Source: Corbicula japonica (Eukaryota > Mollusca > Bivalvia > Venerida > Cyrenidae). From it: a stretch of DNA of 64,000 nt. A model generated the notes under the pieces. It did not search any database. It was not told the DNA's origin and saw only the letters and a list, made by a program, of their open reading frames with translations. The position numbers and the translations under genes were made by a program. Positions 1 through 13,420 of this stretch are shown in pieces; the stretch's first letter is position 1, and the number at the start of each line of letters is the position of its first letter. Location of the stretch: NCBI GenBank assembly GCA_038501625.1, contig JAZAYU010000001.1, positions 4,791,457-4,855,456 of the forward strand, in the 5' to 3' direction.

Positions 1-540
1 ACTGTTAAACCCATAGTTTAACAGACTTAAACCCAGGGTTTAAGAGTCTTAATCCTATAGTTTCAACTTTTCGGAATTAAAACTATAGTTTAAGATCTTA
101 AACTATATGTTTAACAGTTAAACCTATGTTTAACAGTTAAACCCTATGTTTAAGACTCTTAAAGCTATAGATTAAACTTTATTTCTCTTAAACATATAGA
201 TTAAGGTCTTAAACTATAGGTTTAACTGTTAAACCCGTAGTTTAAGACTTCATTTCACAGTTTTCTCTTAAACCTATAGATAAAAACTTTAAACCATTGG
301 TTTCAACTTTTTTGCTTATATCCCATAGATTAAAGTTTCATTTTTCGTGTTTTTGTCTTAAAACTATATGATTAAGAGATTTAAATTCTTTAACCCGTAG
401 ATAGAAGTCTTAAAATATGGGTTTAAGCGCCGTTTGCACATTAATTACTTAAACTATATGTTTAAAACTTAAACCCTAGGTTTAACAGCGGACCAATAGA
501 AACTATAGTATTAAGCCGTTCAACCATTGAAATCGCTCTT
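1..540. repeat. Palindromic TTAAACC-type minisatellite array
   Basis: Dense irregular array of short self-complementary units of the type TTAAACCTATAGTTTAAG, alternating AAACC.TAG and CTA.GGTTT halves, spaced about 18-30 bp. Units diverge by a few bases. The array starts at or before the window edge. A second array of the same unit lies at 6549-6985 and scattered units occur at 1400-1560. No coding content. It is not a TTAGGG telomere. Confidence 0.85.
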
Positions 541-1290
541 GGTATTTCACACGTGATTAGCGTTGTTGATAAGGTAAATTTGTCGTCTGCTTATGGTTAA
601 ATACTGGAGGTAAACGGCCATTTGCAAAATAATAATTATTAAGTAAAAATAGGCTTAAACGGCGTAGTGAATAAGACAGAATCATTTTTATATAAATTGA
701 CCTGTATATAATTATTTTAATTATGGAATAAAACTGGATCTGTAGTTTTGGATTTTGGACAGTATTTCATAGAAATTTAAAGGAAATCTAAGATACCCTT
801 CCTATCCGAATATGGACAGTTTTGCAGTTTTTCTCATTCGTATTCACAAGCAGAAGGAAAGCTAACACGCATTTTATCTTTTTGTTGTTATTATATTGTT
901 GTTGTTGTTGTTGTTTTTTGTTGGAAACGATGGGACCTACGACCATGAGCAAATAACAATGTAGTAAGCCCCGAATTGGCAGATTTCATCTGGTTGGGCA
1001 GTACTGGGTCTGTAAGTTTGTCGCGTCATAAAATATAATATTGACGGATAGATTGGATACACAAAATGATTTGACGTGAATAAAAATCACAATTATGCAC
1101 TGTCGATGTCCGATCAAATAATTTTTATCATTGACAAGGTTAGCATTCTCAAATATATTTGCTGTGCACGTCCTGCAAACAGCATCGTCATTTACAATAA
1201 GGAAATAAAACAACGTTGATGTAATATGATCCTGTTCAACAAACATCAGGGATCGAAATAAAAACGCATAGTGACCAAAAACACAGGAAG
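310..1290 (+). repeat. Tandem duplication, copy 1
   Basis: About 1 kb that is repeated downstream at 1340-2780 with substitutions and small indels. Shared landmarks in order are ACACGTGATTAGC, GTCGTCTGCTTATGG, GAATATGGACAGTTTTGCAG, CCATGAGCAAATAAC and GTTCAACAAACATCAGGG. Copy 1 lacks the LINE that sits in copy 2 and so represents the empty-site state. No gene recognised. Confidence 0.85.
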
Positions 1291-1339
1291 TATACGTTTT
1301 AATTTTTTTTGCAACACAAAAAATGGATCCATAATCGCG

Positions 1340-2780
1340 ACATTGTTAAATCCCATTGATATAAGTTTCATTTTACGTATTTTTGTCTTAAAACTAAATA
1401 ATTAAGAAATTTAAATACTTAAACCCGTTAATAGAAGTCTTAAAGTATGGGTTTAAGTGCCGTTTGCTCATTAATTACTTAAACTATATGTTTAACACTT
1501 AAACCTTAGGTTTAACAGCGAACCAATAGAAACTATAGTATTAAGCCGTTTAACCAATGAAATCGCACATGATGTTTCACACGTGATTAGCTTTGTCGAT
1601 AAGGTAAATTTGTCGTCTGCTTATGGTTAAATACTGGAGGTAAACGGCCATTTGCAAAATAATGATTATATGGCGTTGTTGATAAGACAGAATTACTTTT
1701 ATTTATAAATTAACATGTATATACTTGATTTCTTAAGGCAACACAATTGGAACTGTAGTATTTGATTTTGGACAGGATTTCTTAGAAAGATACAATACAA
1801 TACAATACAATACAGTTTATTCAGCATAAAACATTTTACAATGCTTATAGCCTTACACAAAATATGCAAGTTTAAGGTGACAAACAACAGTGAAGAAAAA
1901 ACAATAATCCATACATTTTATGGTTGCAATAGATTATTTTTGTTTACAGAGGCAGATTTTAATTAAAGTATTATTTTTTAGTTAAACACACATGCAAACT
2001 ACAGATATTTTAATTGTGAATGTTTTCATCTCTTTTCTTGTTTGCGAAGTATATAAATTTTGCTAAATTCAATAAGACACGAGTGGATTTAGATGACATT
2101 AATGTTTCAAATTTTCTCAAATTTGGCCACTGACAATAATATGGTTTAAAGTATTTATATCGTAATTCACGATAGAAAGGACAAACTAACAGGAAATGAT
2201 ATTCCGATTCAATCATATGCATATTACAATTTTTACAGATTCTATTGTTTCTGTCTTTGTTTTCAAATCGACGAGTTTCTATTGCTAAAGATACTCTTAG
2301 AAAGATACAGGAAAGCTAAGACACTCGTTGTATCCGAATATGGACAGTTTTGCAGTTTTACTTATTCGTATTCAAATCAAAAGGAAATGCTATGCGCATT
2401 TTATCCTTTTTTTGTTTATTTTTGTCGGAGACATTGGGACTCACCATGAGCAAATAACCATGTAGTAAGCCCCGAAGTTTTCTTCTGGTTAGGGCAGTAC
2501 TGGCTCAGTAAGTTTGTCGCGGCATAAAAATATAATATAGATGGAAAGACTGGATACACAAAATGATTTGACGTGATCATGATATTTCACTTCTTTGGAC
2601 CTGAAAAAATCATACTTATGCACTGCCGACGTCTGATCAAATAAAATTTTACCAAGTTAAAAAATCTCTTTGATATTTTAGCACATCGTGCAAACGTCGT
2701 CATTTACAATAACGAAATTTAATATTATCCTGTTCAACAAACATCAGGGATCGACATAAAACGCGCACTTTCCAATACAC
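1340..2780 (+). repeat. Tandem duplication, copy 2 (with LINE insertion)
   Basis: Second copy of the unit at 310-1290, in the same order and orientation but longer because a ~500 bp retrotransposon fragment lies at 1794-2295. Outside that insertion the two copies align with modest divergence. No host coding sequence recognised. Confidence 0.85.
1794..2295 (-). mobile_element. 5'-truncated non-LTR retrotransposon, 3' end
   Basis: Reverse-strand 3' end of a LINE. The coding remnant runs from about 2295 down to 2010 and carries the C-terminal zinc-knuckle region common in CR1/L2-like and related LINE proteins: CKNC near 2235-2224, then ESEYHFLLVCPFYRELR, which supplies the H and last C. The 3' tail, read on the plus strand at 1794-1814, is a (TACAA)n simple repeat, normal for such elements. 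The insertion is bounded by 13 bp target duplications CTTAGAAAGATAC at 1781-1793 and 2296-2308. The 5' part, including reverse transcriptase, is missing, as expected from incomplete target-primed reverse transcription. Confidence 0.85.
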
Positions 2781-5700
2781 GTTGTTGATCATACTGCAAA
2801 AACTACCTCACCGGGTTATCCGATCAATGAATTTTTCGCTATATAGAAGAAAGAAGGCAGTAACATTCACGTGCATAACTTTTCTCCTGCTCATCTCAAT
2901 TCTTAGGTGCAAACAGTTTCATAAAATTTAATCTTTGCTTTATATGTATATATTTATTTCATATAAAATTTCAAATATTTCGATATTCTGTTTTTAGGCT
3001 ATAGTTAACCAGTCTCAGCCTCCTATATATTCTATTGAACATCGTTGAAAATCTGTCCGTTTTAGTGAATTAATTATACTATTTCTATTGAAATAAAAGC
3101 TTAGGTGCAAACGGATAAAAAAAAACAAGACAAATTTATCTTTCAACTGATATATGTTTTTCTTTGTAAAACTTATGATGCGATAGTCTGTTTTGGGGGT
3201 GAAGTTAGAATATTTTTTATTTGAAAATCGTTCCCGGGGTTAACCTTATTTTGCGGTTGAATGGTGACAGTTTAAGCATTTTAATAAAACTATTTTACTC
3301 CAGCTGTAAAATAAAAAAAAAACAAATCGTAAAAAACATATGTATAATTTTAGTGGGTTATAGAGATTAGACCTAATGAATGCTTTGTGTTTTATGTTCA
3401 ATATTATTATTTGATTTGTTTGTTTTGTTAATTTTTTTGCTGTGAATGTCAAGGGGTGTATTTGATAAATTTCGAAAATTTAAAATTATTATTGTTGCTG
3501 TTGTAATATTCATTGAAATAGAATTTTCATTTTAAGGCACCGAAGCCTAAACGTGTCCAGCCAGAAACGAAACAAATTCTGATTTTATTAAAGTCGTCTA
3601 TATGCATTTATCTTTCGGAGGATGCGTATTTTTGTCCTTAAAAAGTTTAAGATTTCACACCCGATTGAAGTAAAGGCAAACGGAGAATATCTCTCAGGTG
3701 TTTTTTGATATCATTGAAAGATTCGAATCTACATTTTTACACGTGTCCACAGTTGCCCACCTGTCATCTGGTAGCTAACACAAATTCGGATTATGGATTC
3801 TTCTCAGCGAAAACAACAACAACAACAACGAATTGTCTTAAGATTAAGCTTAATAATCTAAACAAATGTATAAGTCCGAATTTCAGAAAATTTGCGAAAC
3901 CTTACATGATAGTTAATTTTAATTCAGTTAGAAAGTACCGGTATTCTCGAAACTATCAAGTCAAAACACTAAATTTACAGAATTAAAATCAGCACTTATT
4001 CATATAATTATAATATTCTGACTTTAATATGACAGAATTAAATTAATCAGTTTGAATGCCGTTTTGCATTATTTCTTTAACGGATTTATAAACTTAACAG
4101 TCATTTTATTTTACAACAACTATTTACATTTCTGTATTATTTTGATTGGTTTTAAAACAAAGAATCTGCCCTTAGGTGTTAACTATACGTTGACTGGTGT
4201 TTTATTGCACATGAATGTGGTTTAATTGTCGACATCCGGATTAAGTGCCCCATCAAGCAGGAAACAATTACATACACTGGTCATCCACTTTGATTTGTTT
4301 TACCTCTTGGGTAAAAAAACAACAACAACATGAGACAGGTACAAAACAGAACAAAAGTTATGCACTTTTAATAAATCAGAAGGCATTTTACATTAAGGAA
4401 AAATGTTATTATTCGGGAATCCATTATCGACTTAAATTGTGGAATTTTTTTAGTTTAAATGTTAAGACTGTGAAAGTAAAACCGTAAAAAGTCTTATTTA
4501 ATAATCAACGTAGCACGCTGTATATTCTGCAATTCTTTTACTAAATTACTTACATCCGATATTACCTATTTGGATTTCATTTTTTTAAATAATAATTTCG
4601 CAAAATCTTGGAGTGTGTTTTACCTTTATTCTTAACGATGTCTCGTATTTACATGCATTTATTTCCACAGGTTTAATTTATGATTGATAAACTTTTTATC
4701 AAAAGTTTATCAATAAACTTTTGATATTACAGATTAATTATAGTATTGTTATATGAATATGGATTTAATAAGTTAAAACCAAACTCAGGAAAAAAGAGAA
4801 ACTGCTGGAGTATATTGTTGAGTTTTTTTTGAACACACAAAATGATCCATAATCGCTTCATCAACTTGGTTTCTCCTTGTCCGTGGCATTCCTTTCAATG
4901 CCCTTGCGAGTTTTAAACGATATTATCCGTGAGGAAAATGTAACATACTCTCTAGACCGGTCAAAGTCAACTGTCACTTAGATACAAAGCAAAAATATGA
5001 ATCACATCCTCTTCAAGATTTTAAGGTTTTAGAACTGTAATATGCACTTTTGCAGATTGAGATTTTGTTGTTTTCATTTCCAAGTACATCCATTTAGACA
5101 TCTAAACACGAGTTTTAAAAAACATTTACCGTGCGTAACTCGAGAAATTTAGTATTTTAGAAGGTGACCCTCTGTTTCGGAAAATGGGCTGTACAATCAA
5201 ACATACTGGAAGCTAAATTCATCTCTATTTCTTTCAAACCTTGTAAAATTTTGTAAAATAAAGGCTAATTGTTTAAGGACATCATATCTGAACAGGAAAA
5301 AACAAGCATTATGTTTAGAATTTATTTCTAACACTTCATACATTGACTTTTTTAAAGTGTACCCCATCTTCGGAAATGCACATTTTTCCGATCTGCAAAA
5401 ATTAAGCAAGTTTTCATCTGTGATTTTTGTGCATGTTTAATGCAGTAAAATAATTGTGTTATACATTAAAATTATCTGCAATGTGTATAGAATCAAATAA
5501 TTAAAAAAAGAGCACCTCACCGTCTTCGTTTTCATTTTATTGGCCTACAAAATAGGTACCTATGCCCCAGACCAAACGGTTAAAAACCACAAAAACCAAA
5601 GGGCTTGGTTTACGAATGGTGATTTTTTATACCTCCTCAAAAATTTTTGAAAAACAAGAAATACCCAAGCAATCAGCTATGCTGGTTAAAATTTTACCTC

Positions 5701-6090
5701 AAAAAAGTAATTTTGGCAACCGTAACCATAGCAACCAAAGCATTCTTTTAAAGGAAAAAATCATCGTGCAAACACATAAAATTAGTTTTATAAGACAAGT
5801 ATCACAAAATTACTGTTCAATTATAGAAACAATAAAATAGCAACATTTTCCTTAATGAAAGTACAGATTCCATAATCATTTTAGTTTAATATCGTGATTC
5901 TGTTGCTGTATTATAAAAGAGTCAGTATTTTGTAATAATATCATTACAATATTTCAGTTTTCATGGCTACTAAATGAAGATGAAGAATAATAACAATTAT
6001 TTCCGAATTTTAAACCTATGGATTATACTATTTTCTCCAAACATTTCCTCACAATAATTTAAAAAAAAAAGAAGAAAAAGGGGAAAAGGT
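2781..6090. other. Gene-free AT-rich stretch
   Basis: No coding region recognised on either strand. Short repeats only: 4830-4865 resembles 1303-1345 (CACAAAATGATCCATAATCGC). 5014-5045 is an inverted match of about 28 bp to 6443-6475 (TTACAGTTCTAAAACCTTAAA). 4684-4728 is a local hairpin of TTTATCAAAAG type. The open frames here have no recognisable motif and match the base composition. Confidence 0.6.
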
Positions 6091-6161
6091 TCCTCTCCCG
6101 AGGATTGAACCGGGTCCGTCAAAATAAAGAATTCTGAGCGTTACCATTACGCCAAGGAGGA
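6091..6161 (-). tRNA. tRNA-like gene, anticodon CTT (possible tRNA-Lys or pseudogene)
   Basis: A 71-nt reverse-strand cloverleaf can be drawn. Acceptor arms TCCTCCT/GAGAGGA pair with one mismatch. The D-arm GCGT/ACGC surrounds AATGGTA. The anticodon stem CAGAA/TTTTG encloses TTCTTTA, giving anticodon CTT. The T-loop region GGTTCAATCC matches the pol III B-box. The T-stem has a mismatch, and the sequence is unlike the usual animal tRNA-Lys, so it may be a pseudogene or a detached SINE head. No CCA is encoded, as in eukaryotes. Confidence 0.5.
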
Positions 6162-6548
6162 TTGACCAAACTATGGTCACTTTCATATAACCTCTATTCA
6201 TTACTGAGTGTTGTTCGTCTATAGACTTATTTTGAGTATTTGTTATGAAAATATTTTTTTTACTTTACATCAATTATATATCCGCACTTTGTTATTATTT
6301 GATTTAGTTATTAATGACGTCATAATCGCGGAAAACACCTAAAGAGTAGACTCCTTTTACGGAAAATAGTATCAACCGGAAACGTACGAATCGGCGTTCG
6401 GAAAAAAACGAATTAGTGACGGCATAAGTCGATGTTTGGCGGAAATATTACAGTTCTAAAACCTTAAAACCCTCGATATGTTATACCGGTACATACGGCT
6501 ACTTCCGCTTAAATAACAACAACAACTTCTCACGTGATTACAAACTCG

Positions 6549-6985
6549 AAAAATGATTGGATACCTCTTTAACCATAGGTTTAACAGTTAAACCCGTAGT
6601 TTAAAGTCTTAACTATATAGTTAACATATTTTGAGGATTATTGTGCTTATTAAACTTCAAAGTATATGATTAGCTGTTAAACTATAGGTTTAAGAGTTCA
6701 ATCTATAGGTTTAAAGAATATTCACTTAAAACTATGTATTTAAGTCTCTTAATACCATAGTTTAATGAACTTTTGTCGAAAATCTCTTAAACCTATAGAT
6801 TTAAGTCTTAAACGATAGGATTAACACTTAAACATAGGGTTTAAGCTGATAAACCTGTAGTTTAAGTAACATTCTGCACAATTTTCTCTTAAACTATATG
6901 TTTAACAGTTAAACCCTGGGTTTAAGTCTGTTACACTATGGGTTTAACAGTTAAACCTATAGTTTAAGTAATTATTGTGCTAGCC
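6549..6985. repeat. Palindromic TTAAACC-type minisatellite array, second block
   Basis: Same self-complementary unit as 1-540, for example TTAAACCTATAGATTTAAG and TTAAACCCTGGGTTTAAG, about 18 copies, with unrelated short spacers. It begins after CACGTGATTA, which also ends the first block (around 552 and 1581). The pair may mark the two ends of one large element covering the first 7 kb; that is inference because the left boundary lies outside the window. Confidence 0.8.
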
Positions 6986-7996
6986 GCATGCCATAGCCCC
7001 TGTTCTCTAGCTTTATTCAGGACTTTATACAAAACATTATACATAGACTAGATGACTGTATAAATTCTACTTTGAATGCATAATTTTGCTATTTTAAACA
7101 ACATATTAAGGTGTACCAAGTAATCAAAACATCAATAAAGGAACTTTATAGAAACTATTTCTGTTAATTGTATGTAGTTAAAGTCTGCGCAGGATATATA
7201 TTTTGTCATTTTTACCCATATTGCTTTTGAAGGCCGCTTCTTTTTATTTCCTTACAGACATACAAAATAATACTACCTGAAAATCTGGTCGCGGTTCGCA
7301 AATTTTCAGTTCTATTTGAATTAATTAAATCAAAAATTTAATTCTAAGTTATTAACACCAAAATTCTGTAACTCACTGCCCCAAGTCTCCGTAAAGCACG
7401 CGATATTATTGATGCTGAATATTATTTTCAATTCTTCAAAATTAAGTTTGTAATTAATTTTTGTGATTATTCCGTTTATATTCAACACAGCGAATTTTAT
7501 ATCACTTTGCGGTTTGTCCCGCTTTAAGATATAATGATCACTCTCGCGAGATACTCCGGTTCATAAACAGGTTTATACTCGCATGTATATATAAATAATG
7601 CTTTATTGAGATCATAATGAAATCCAAAGTTAAATTCATGAACTGTGTTTTCGAAAAATAAAATTTACCTACCCCTTTTGTAAACGTTAAACTTTTATAA
7701 AATCATAAATGTGGTCGTTTCGAAATTATCCTCTTTACATTTTAGGACCTGAAATTACTTCCTAGAAGAAGACAGATTTAGGTTAGTTAAAATGCGGTTT
7801 ATCTTTTCCGCTACATAATCGATACTGTCTGAACTTTATAATCTATATTTAAATAAAGCAGTTTATTTCAATGATCAAAGAATAAAACTGCATGAGATAT
7901 TGTTTTGCCACTACTCGATTTCCCTTGATTTATGCGGTAGAATGCATTTACTTGCGACGAGAATTGTCAAAGGAGTGTTTTTTAAAAAGTAAAATT
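6986..7996. other. No gene seen
   Basis: AT-rich sequence with no recognisable coding motif, RNA gene or strong repeat on either strand. Confidence 0.5.
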
Positions 7997-8525
7997 CACT
8001 CACCCAAAGTTCTAATTGGTCACTTTTGTCCGTAACTTTTCATTATAAAGACATTATCTTATCTTTTAATGTGTGATAAGTTGCCAACAACAGTCTTCAA
8101 TATAAGCTTTTGTATTGTAACAATTGACTTTGGAACAGTTTTAAGCTAGAGTTATCTATCATTTTGCTAAAAATGCATTACATTTCTTTTAAGGTTAAGC
8201 AAACAGAAAGGACTCCTCATAAGAAGGAAAAACATAAAACTTTAAAAATCAGCAGCATTTTTGTTAAAATAAATTCCCTTCAAAGTACCCAATTTTATAA
8301 TTACCTCCCTTGCAATTAAAGACTTTCTAACATTGACCATGCGGTTACGTAAAAGGTATTAGATTCATTAAATAAAACACTCGATAAAGAATTAAAAAGA
8401 TATTTACTTATTGATTCCAAGACAAACAGTTATTTTCAAAACCTCTCCTGTCATAGGGAAGAAACGAAACTAGCATATATTGTAAAAAGACAGAATGGAT
8501 GACCAATTAGAACTTTGGGTGAGTG
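7997..8525. mobile_element. MITE with 26 bp perfect terminal inverted repeats
   Basis: The left end begins CACTCACCCAAAGTTC at 7997-8022. The right end is its exact reverse complement at 8500-8525 (26 of 26 bases). The interior of about 477 bp is AT-rich with no transposase. No target duplication could be assigned with confidence, so the superfamily is unknown. Confidence 0.75.
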
Positions 8526-11500
8526 TATGTGTTTCAGAAACATCCATAACTAAAAGAAAATACCACAACACACAGCAAAAAAGCAGAGAGGAACAGACAA
8601 CATGGGTTTATAAAACTAGAATTTGAATTCCATGTAACACACAAGTTCCGCAAACAAACACAAATTAACACGTACATCATGAGATATCATACTTGTTGTC
8701 AGGAAAAACTTTATTCATACAGGCAGATAACTATGTTTGTGAGACAATGACACGATGTACTTGATTCTGGACAAAAATCCTTGAACCTTGAATCAGTTTC
8801 AACGGGAATACTCGATAATGGACAAACGTGATTGACCAAACTTCATGATAGACTTAGATGACGGGACCACCTTGAAAATGGACGAACGTCATGACCTTAA
8901 ATTTTTACTGGGCAAACGGTGCTGGAGCAGTTTAATACTGTTAAATGAAAAGTATGTAAAGAGATACATATTGAATAACAGTTATTTAAAAAGCAAAGTT
9001 ATATTGAATTGCATTTTGCCGTTAGGAAGATTTTGATAATTTGCTTATTTATTATCACAGGGCGATGACGATTGCAGATGACTGTTAATTCTGAACAAAT
9101 ATAATGAGGTGAACTTGCTTTTAGGACTTTCGTGGACTCTTTTATCAAAGTTTTTTTATTATGTTTTATTTGGATTATTTAAAGCTAACTTTTGAAGAAT
9201 CTTAGTTTTACAAGCAATATGTTCATGGTTTACACAATCGATACATGTATATAAATAAAGAGAATTATAAATCAAGTAATCAGCTGTGCAATTGTAAATA
9301 AAAGATGAAATTTACAAATTATGTATGTTTTATATGATGTCCCCACAAAAGGCTCCATCTAGAAAAAATTTCTAAAGCATAATATTAGTTTTTTTTAACT
9401 AACAACCTTCAAAGTTTTACTAAAATCGAAAACGGTTAAACAATTAGAGTTTTTGAATTCTGTTACTTTAAAATTTACATTTTACCATAAGAAATACAGC
9501 ATTTTTATCTTTTCTTTAGTCGAATTGCACTACAGGACTCATTTCATTACTTATAAGGTGGTTTAAGGAGTTTATTTATGCCGAACACGTATTTTGTTAC
9601 TTCTGATGATCGCCTGTTAATTACAAATTCGATGAAATGACAAGAAACTACACCGTGACGCATTGTTGGACGAAGTATACAAGTCCATTAAGAAATAAAA
9701 TACCACTTAAAGTGTGAAATTGTGAGACCGGCAACTTGTTATAAAACAGGATACTTTAAGTAGGAAAATGATACCAATTACAACTGCGTACAAATCAATA
9801 GTTATACGTTTACATACATACACTTGTCGAAAGTTTCTAAGTGCACACTTGTTTAAGTTGAATATCTTAAAGTAAAATTATGACAATTAAAAGAAAGTTT
9901 GACATTTTGTTAAATATGATCAATATGATATTTAAAAACTGCGCATTTGTTTTTCGTATTGTGTCATGTACGTCGGCATACGCTTTTTATGCGTAATCCC
10001 CGTGCGGCAATCGAAATTGAATTTTTTACAACCAATTTTGTTTTCGTCATGTTCACCGACACCTGACAATTAAAAAAACCCACCAACATTTGAAACTAAG
10101 GAACGTTTGACGACTGAAGACCACGAAAGTTCCGTCAAAATGCTTTTTACTGGCACATTTTAAATTTATTATAAAATCATCTTTATGTTATTCGTAAATG
10201 CAAAACAAATGCCTCATTTGTTGCATATTTTATCGTTATAAGAAAAAATTCATACATAATTTTTATAAAATTGCTAAAGATGTACATGTGAAACATCAGT
10301 TTGTTGTATATTCAGGTCACCTTTGCCATGGGAAAATGGAAAACCTCTTAGCCAATCTTACAAATATATATGAAAATACTCTTAACTTTTCTAAGTATAC
10401 AACTGCGTACTGGGGCATTACTGGCTTGATATTTGAACTATTGCTCCATAACTTTCAATAAAACATGCAATTCATACTTTCTGATTTATAAGTAAAAACC
10501 GTTTTCAAAATGACAGACAACTGACTGCCCACAGTCATTTATAGTACTGGGACCCACACAATACAAATTCTCATCTCGTTGAGCTAATACAGCTAATACA
10601 GTGGTGAATAACTTCTTTAGGGAATCTTTTCAAGTTGCATGGTTTCCCGCAGAGCCTCGTTCCCGCAAAACAGTTCCTCCTCGGTGACAGATTTTTCCGT
10701 CTTCACCTCACACTCATGCAAGATACTTATAATCCAATTCGGAATTGCTAATCTTCGAGATGTATCAATTTTGTGGAATAATGCTGCATTATGCTTTAAT
10801 CACTCATGGGTGTATAATAAACTCGGCTATCTCGCACAGTATTCAAAGTAACTTGTATATTTGTACGAAACGAATAATTGTGTTCAAAATATCTTGTATT
10901 TTTGCAGGCAAACGACATACTTCTTTTATCGTGTTTCATGCATCATGTACATTTGAAATTATTGAAACAGCTAATCAATTAAAATATTAACTAATTTAAA
11001 ATATTTTTTGTGGAAAAGAAGTAAAAATGACTGCATAAACTCCACTGTCTACCTCCTACATAAGCGTTTTAGCCGCTTTGTTTCAACTTATTACTTGTAC
11101 ATGTTGTTTCAGTATGAATACCAACATGTCCACACAAAAACAATTAGGCTATGTGATGATAATTGTCAAGTGACGACTTTCGAAATTCGATGCTTATATT
11201 TCTTCCATCACATTACATTGTATCAATAATACCTCCAATATATTTTTGATAACATCTGTCTCCACCGCTACCGTCTTGACATCCTCTGTCTCTGCCACCT
11301 AAACTTATGCTTCAATGAAACGGTGAACAATTAAATGTTTTCCGCTGGTTGTTATTCTACAAACGATTTATTAAAAAGTTTGGTGATTGCGTTATCGTTC
11401 TTAGATAATTATTTTGATTCTGTCTCAAAACCTCTGAGTATATTATATTGAACTGTTTAAAACATTTGTAGACATTCTGATTGCCGTTTCACATAGGATT

Positions 11501-12899
11501 ATTATGTTAAAATATGTATACATATACTTGTTTTCGCTCTTGTTTTGTGTGTTTTGCAAGCCAAAGTATTGAGTAGGTGGTGAGTTTGAGTTAAATCACA
11601 TCGTCATTTTGTGGAAGGTAGCGTTGCAAGATTTAGTTTGCTTTGTCACTGAGCGTTTCAAGGCGGTTATCCCTTGAGGTCTTTTGATTGTTGTTTGTAG
11701 TGTCATTTTCAAATTGTTCACTTTATAAATTTTCTGCTCTTTTTCCTCTTTGCTTTTAAGCAGATTGGAAAGGCTCTATTATCTGAATGTGGCTATTCCG
11801 GATATGGCTATTCCACGTTTTTACAAAATACACCACGCCTGCAGTATGTGAAAGCGTTTTAGTTTTTCGTTAAATACAAATATATCTAGCGTTCCTGGGT
11901 ACGATCAAAATACAAATACGAGTATTTTACACATTGTAATTATTCACTATTATGCATTTTCTACGCAAAATTGTATTTTACATAATATTTGAAGTTCCTT
12001 ATTTTTAAATCAATTAAATACACTGATTCTAAACAGCATTCACTTAGACTAGCCACTTGTCTCATAAAAAGTTTTTTTTGTGCATCTATTTTTTATACAT
12101 CATAACATTTTTTTTTATTTGAGCCAGTCTATATTTTTCCAACTTCATTAAATCAGATGTCTGTATTTTTAATTCAGAGGGAGATGTAGACTTGCTCAAG
12201 ATAAAAAGTTGGAAAATTAAAGAACTTCAAAACAAAATACTCCATTGCCGGGAGACCAGGTTGGCATTCACTACTATAATAATATAATATACAGTGTTTC
12301 TCTCCAATAATAATTTAAGACTCGGGTCGCATTTGCTTCTCAATCATGGTGTGTATAGTGTTTCTGTTGTTATCTGTAGTCACTACTATCTAATAATCTT
12401 AGATACATGTACGGGTCCCCCTCTGGCTATTCGTGTTCGCATGTAATGTATAATTCTATAATCAAACTCTCAGGTTCATCCTATCACTGGTTAATCATGG
12501 TGCGTTTGAGGTTTTTGATAGTCTAAGTCTTTTTAAGTTCTCAAGTTTTATTTATATTGTTTTACCTTATTTATCAAGGTGTTGTAATTGATTAGTCGTT
12601 CTACATGTTAATTAAATAAATATTTTATACTTATTATCTGATGTATTCCATTTCGACAGAAATGTGGGGAAAGTTCCTTAAATGTGTTAAATTAGTTAAT
12701 GTAATGATATCCTAATGATATGACGATAATGTGTCAGGTAAAGTACAATGAAGAATTGAAATAAGGAGTTATACTGTCATCGCTAGAAGGTGACGTTAGA
12801 TCATTTGAAATAGGTAACAAATGTATTTTTTCACCAGTTATGTTTTGTACTTTATAACAGCAGCTTCATACACTCACTCAGTTCTAATTCGCAGCTTAG
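8526..12899. other. Gene-poor stretch
   Basis: No recognisable gene in about 4.4 kb. Open frames near 8845-9036, 10198-10461 and 10639-11229 lack domains, conserved spacing or convincing splice contexts and are treated as chance. The only repeat noted is the fragment at 9180-9320. Confidence 0.55.
9180..9320 (+). repeat. Dispersed repeat fragment, 3' part
   Basis: Matches 29808-29912 in the same orientation, sharing CTAACTTTTGAA, ACAAGCAATATGTTC and TTTACACAATC in order with small differences. The longer relative spans about 29350-29930, and a 5'-side relative lies at 23866-23990. No coding motif, so the family is unidentified. Confidence 0.6.
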
Positions 12900-12903
12900 T
12901 TAA

Positions 12904-13105
12904 CCTTTACACCATATATATGTGTTTTGTGTGTGTGACCAGTGTAGATTCACATTCTGTTCAGTATGATCTGGATGTGCACTGGTCGCATCTTGGTCAG
13001 AAATAACCTAATGAATCTAAAAGCGAACAGTGTAGTTCCTGATCAGTTAGCACAGATGTGCCGCCTGATCTGGATCTACACTGGCTGCCCATGCTAATTA
13101 TATTG
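12904..13105. mobile_element. TTAA-type palindromic MITE, degraded copy
   Basis: Follows TTAA at 12900-12903 with CCTTTACACCATATATATG, then GACCAGTGTAGAT, ACTGGTCGCATCTTGGTCAG, GCGAACAGTGTAG, and CAGATGTGCCGCCTGATCTGGATCTACACTG. These are the internal modules of the better preserved element at 15536-15769. The right end is degraded. Confidence 0.75.
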
Positions 13106-13420
13106 TATAATGAATTTACACTTCAATATTTGATATTAGCCATTCATTGCTAACATCATTCAAAATTCCAGCTTAACTGAGTTATAAATGACAGAAAAAT
13201 CACAGCTGTATCTTGTTACCTGTAAATCAATAAGTTACAGTGAAACAAAAATAGCAATACCAATGAGATACAGAATACAAAATTTCATTATTTGAGTATT
13301 TTAAGAAATACATGTACAAAGTAATTTAACACAGATGGTTATATTATAGTTCAATAGTCCTTTTATTATAGTTCAATTCTTCTTTATATTTTTGTTCAAT
13401 ACTCAACAGTTGCCCAAGGT

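Noticed and set aside
1..540. Telomeric repeat at the window start
   Set aside because: The unit is palindromic TTAAACC...GGTTTAA and irregular, not TTAGGG-type, and it recurs internally.
12821..13006. Plus-strand coding frame
   Set aside because: Lies across a TTAA-type MITE and has no domain features.
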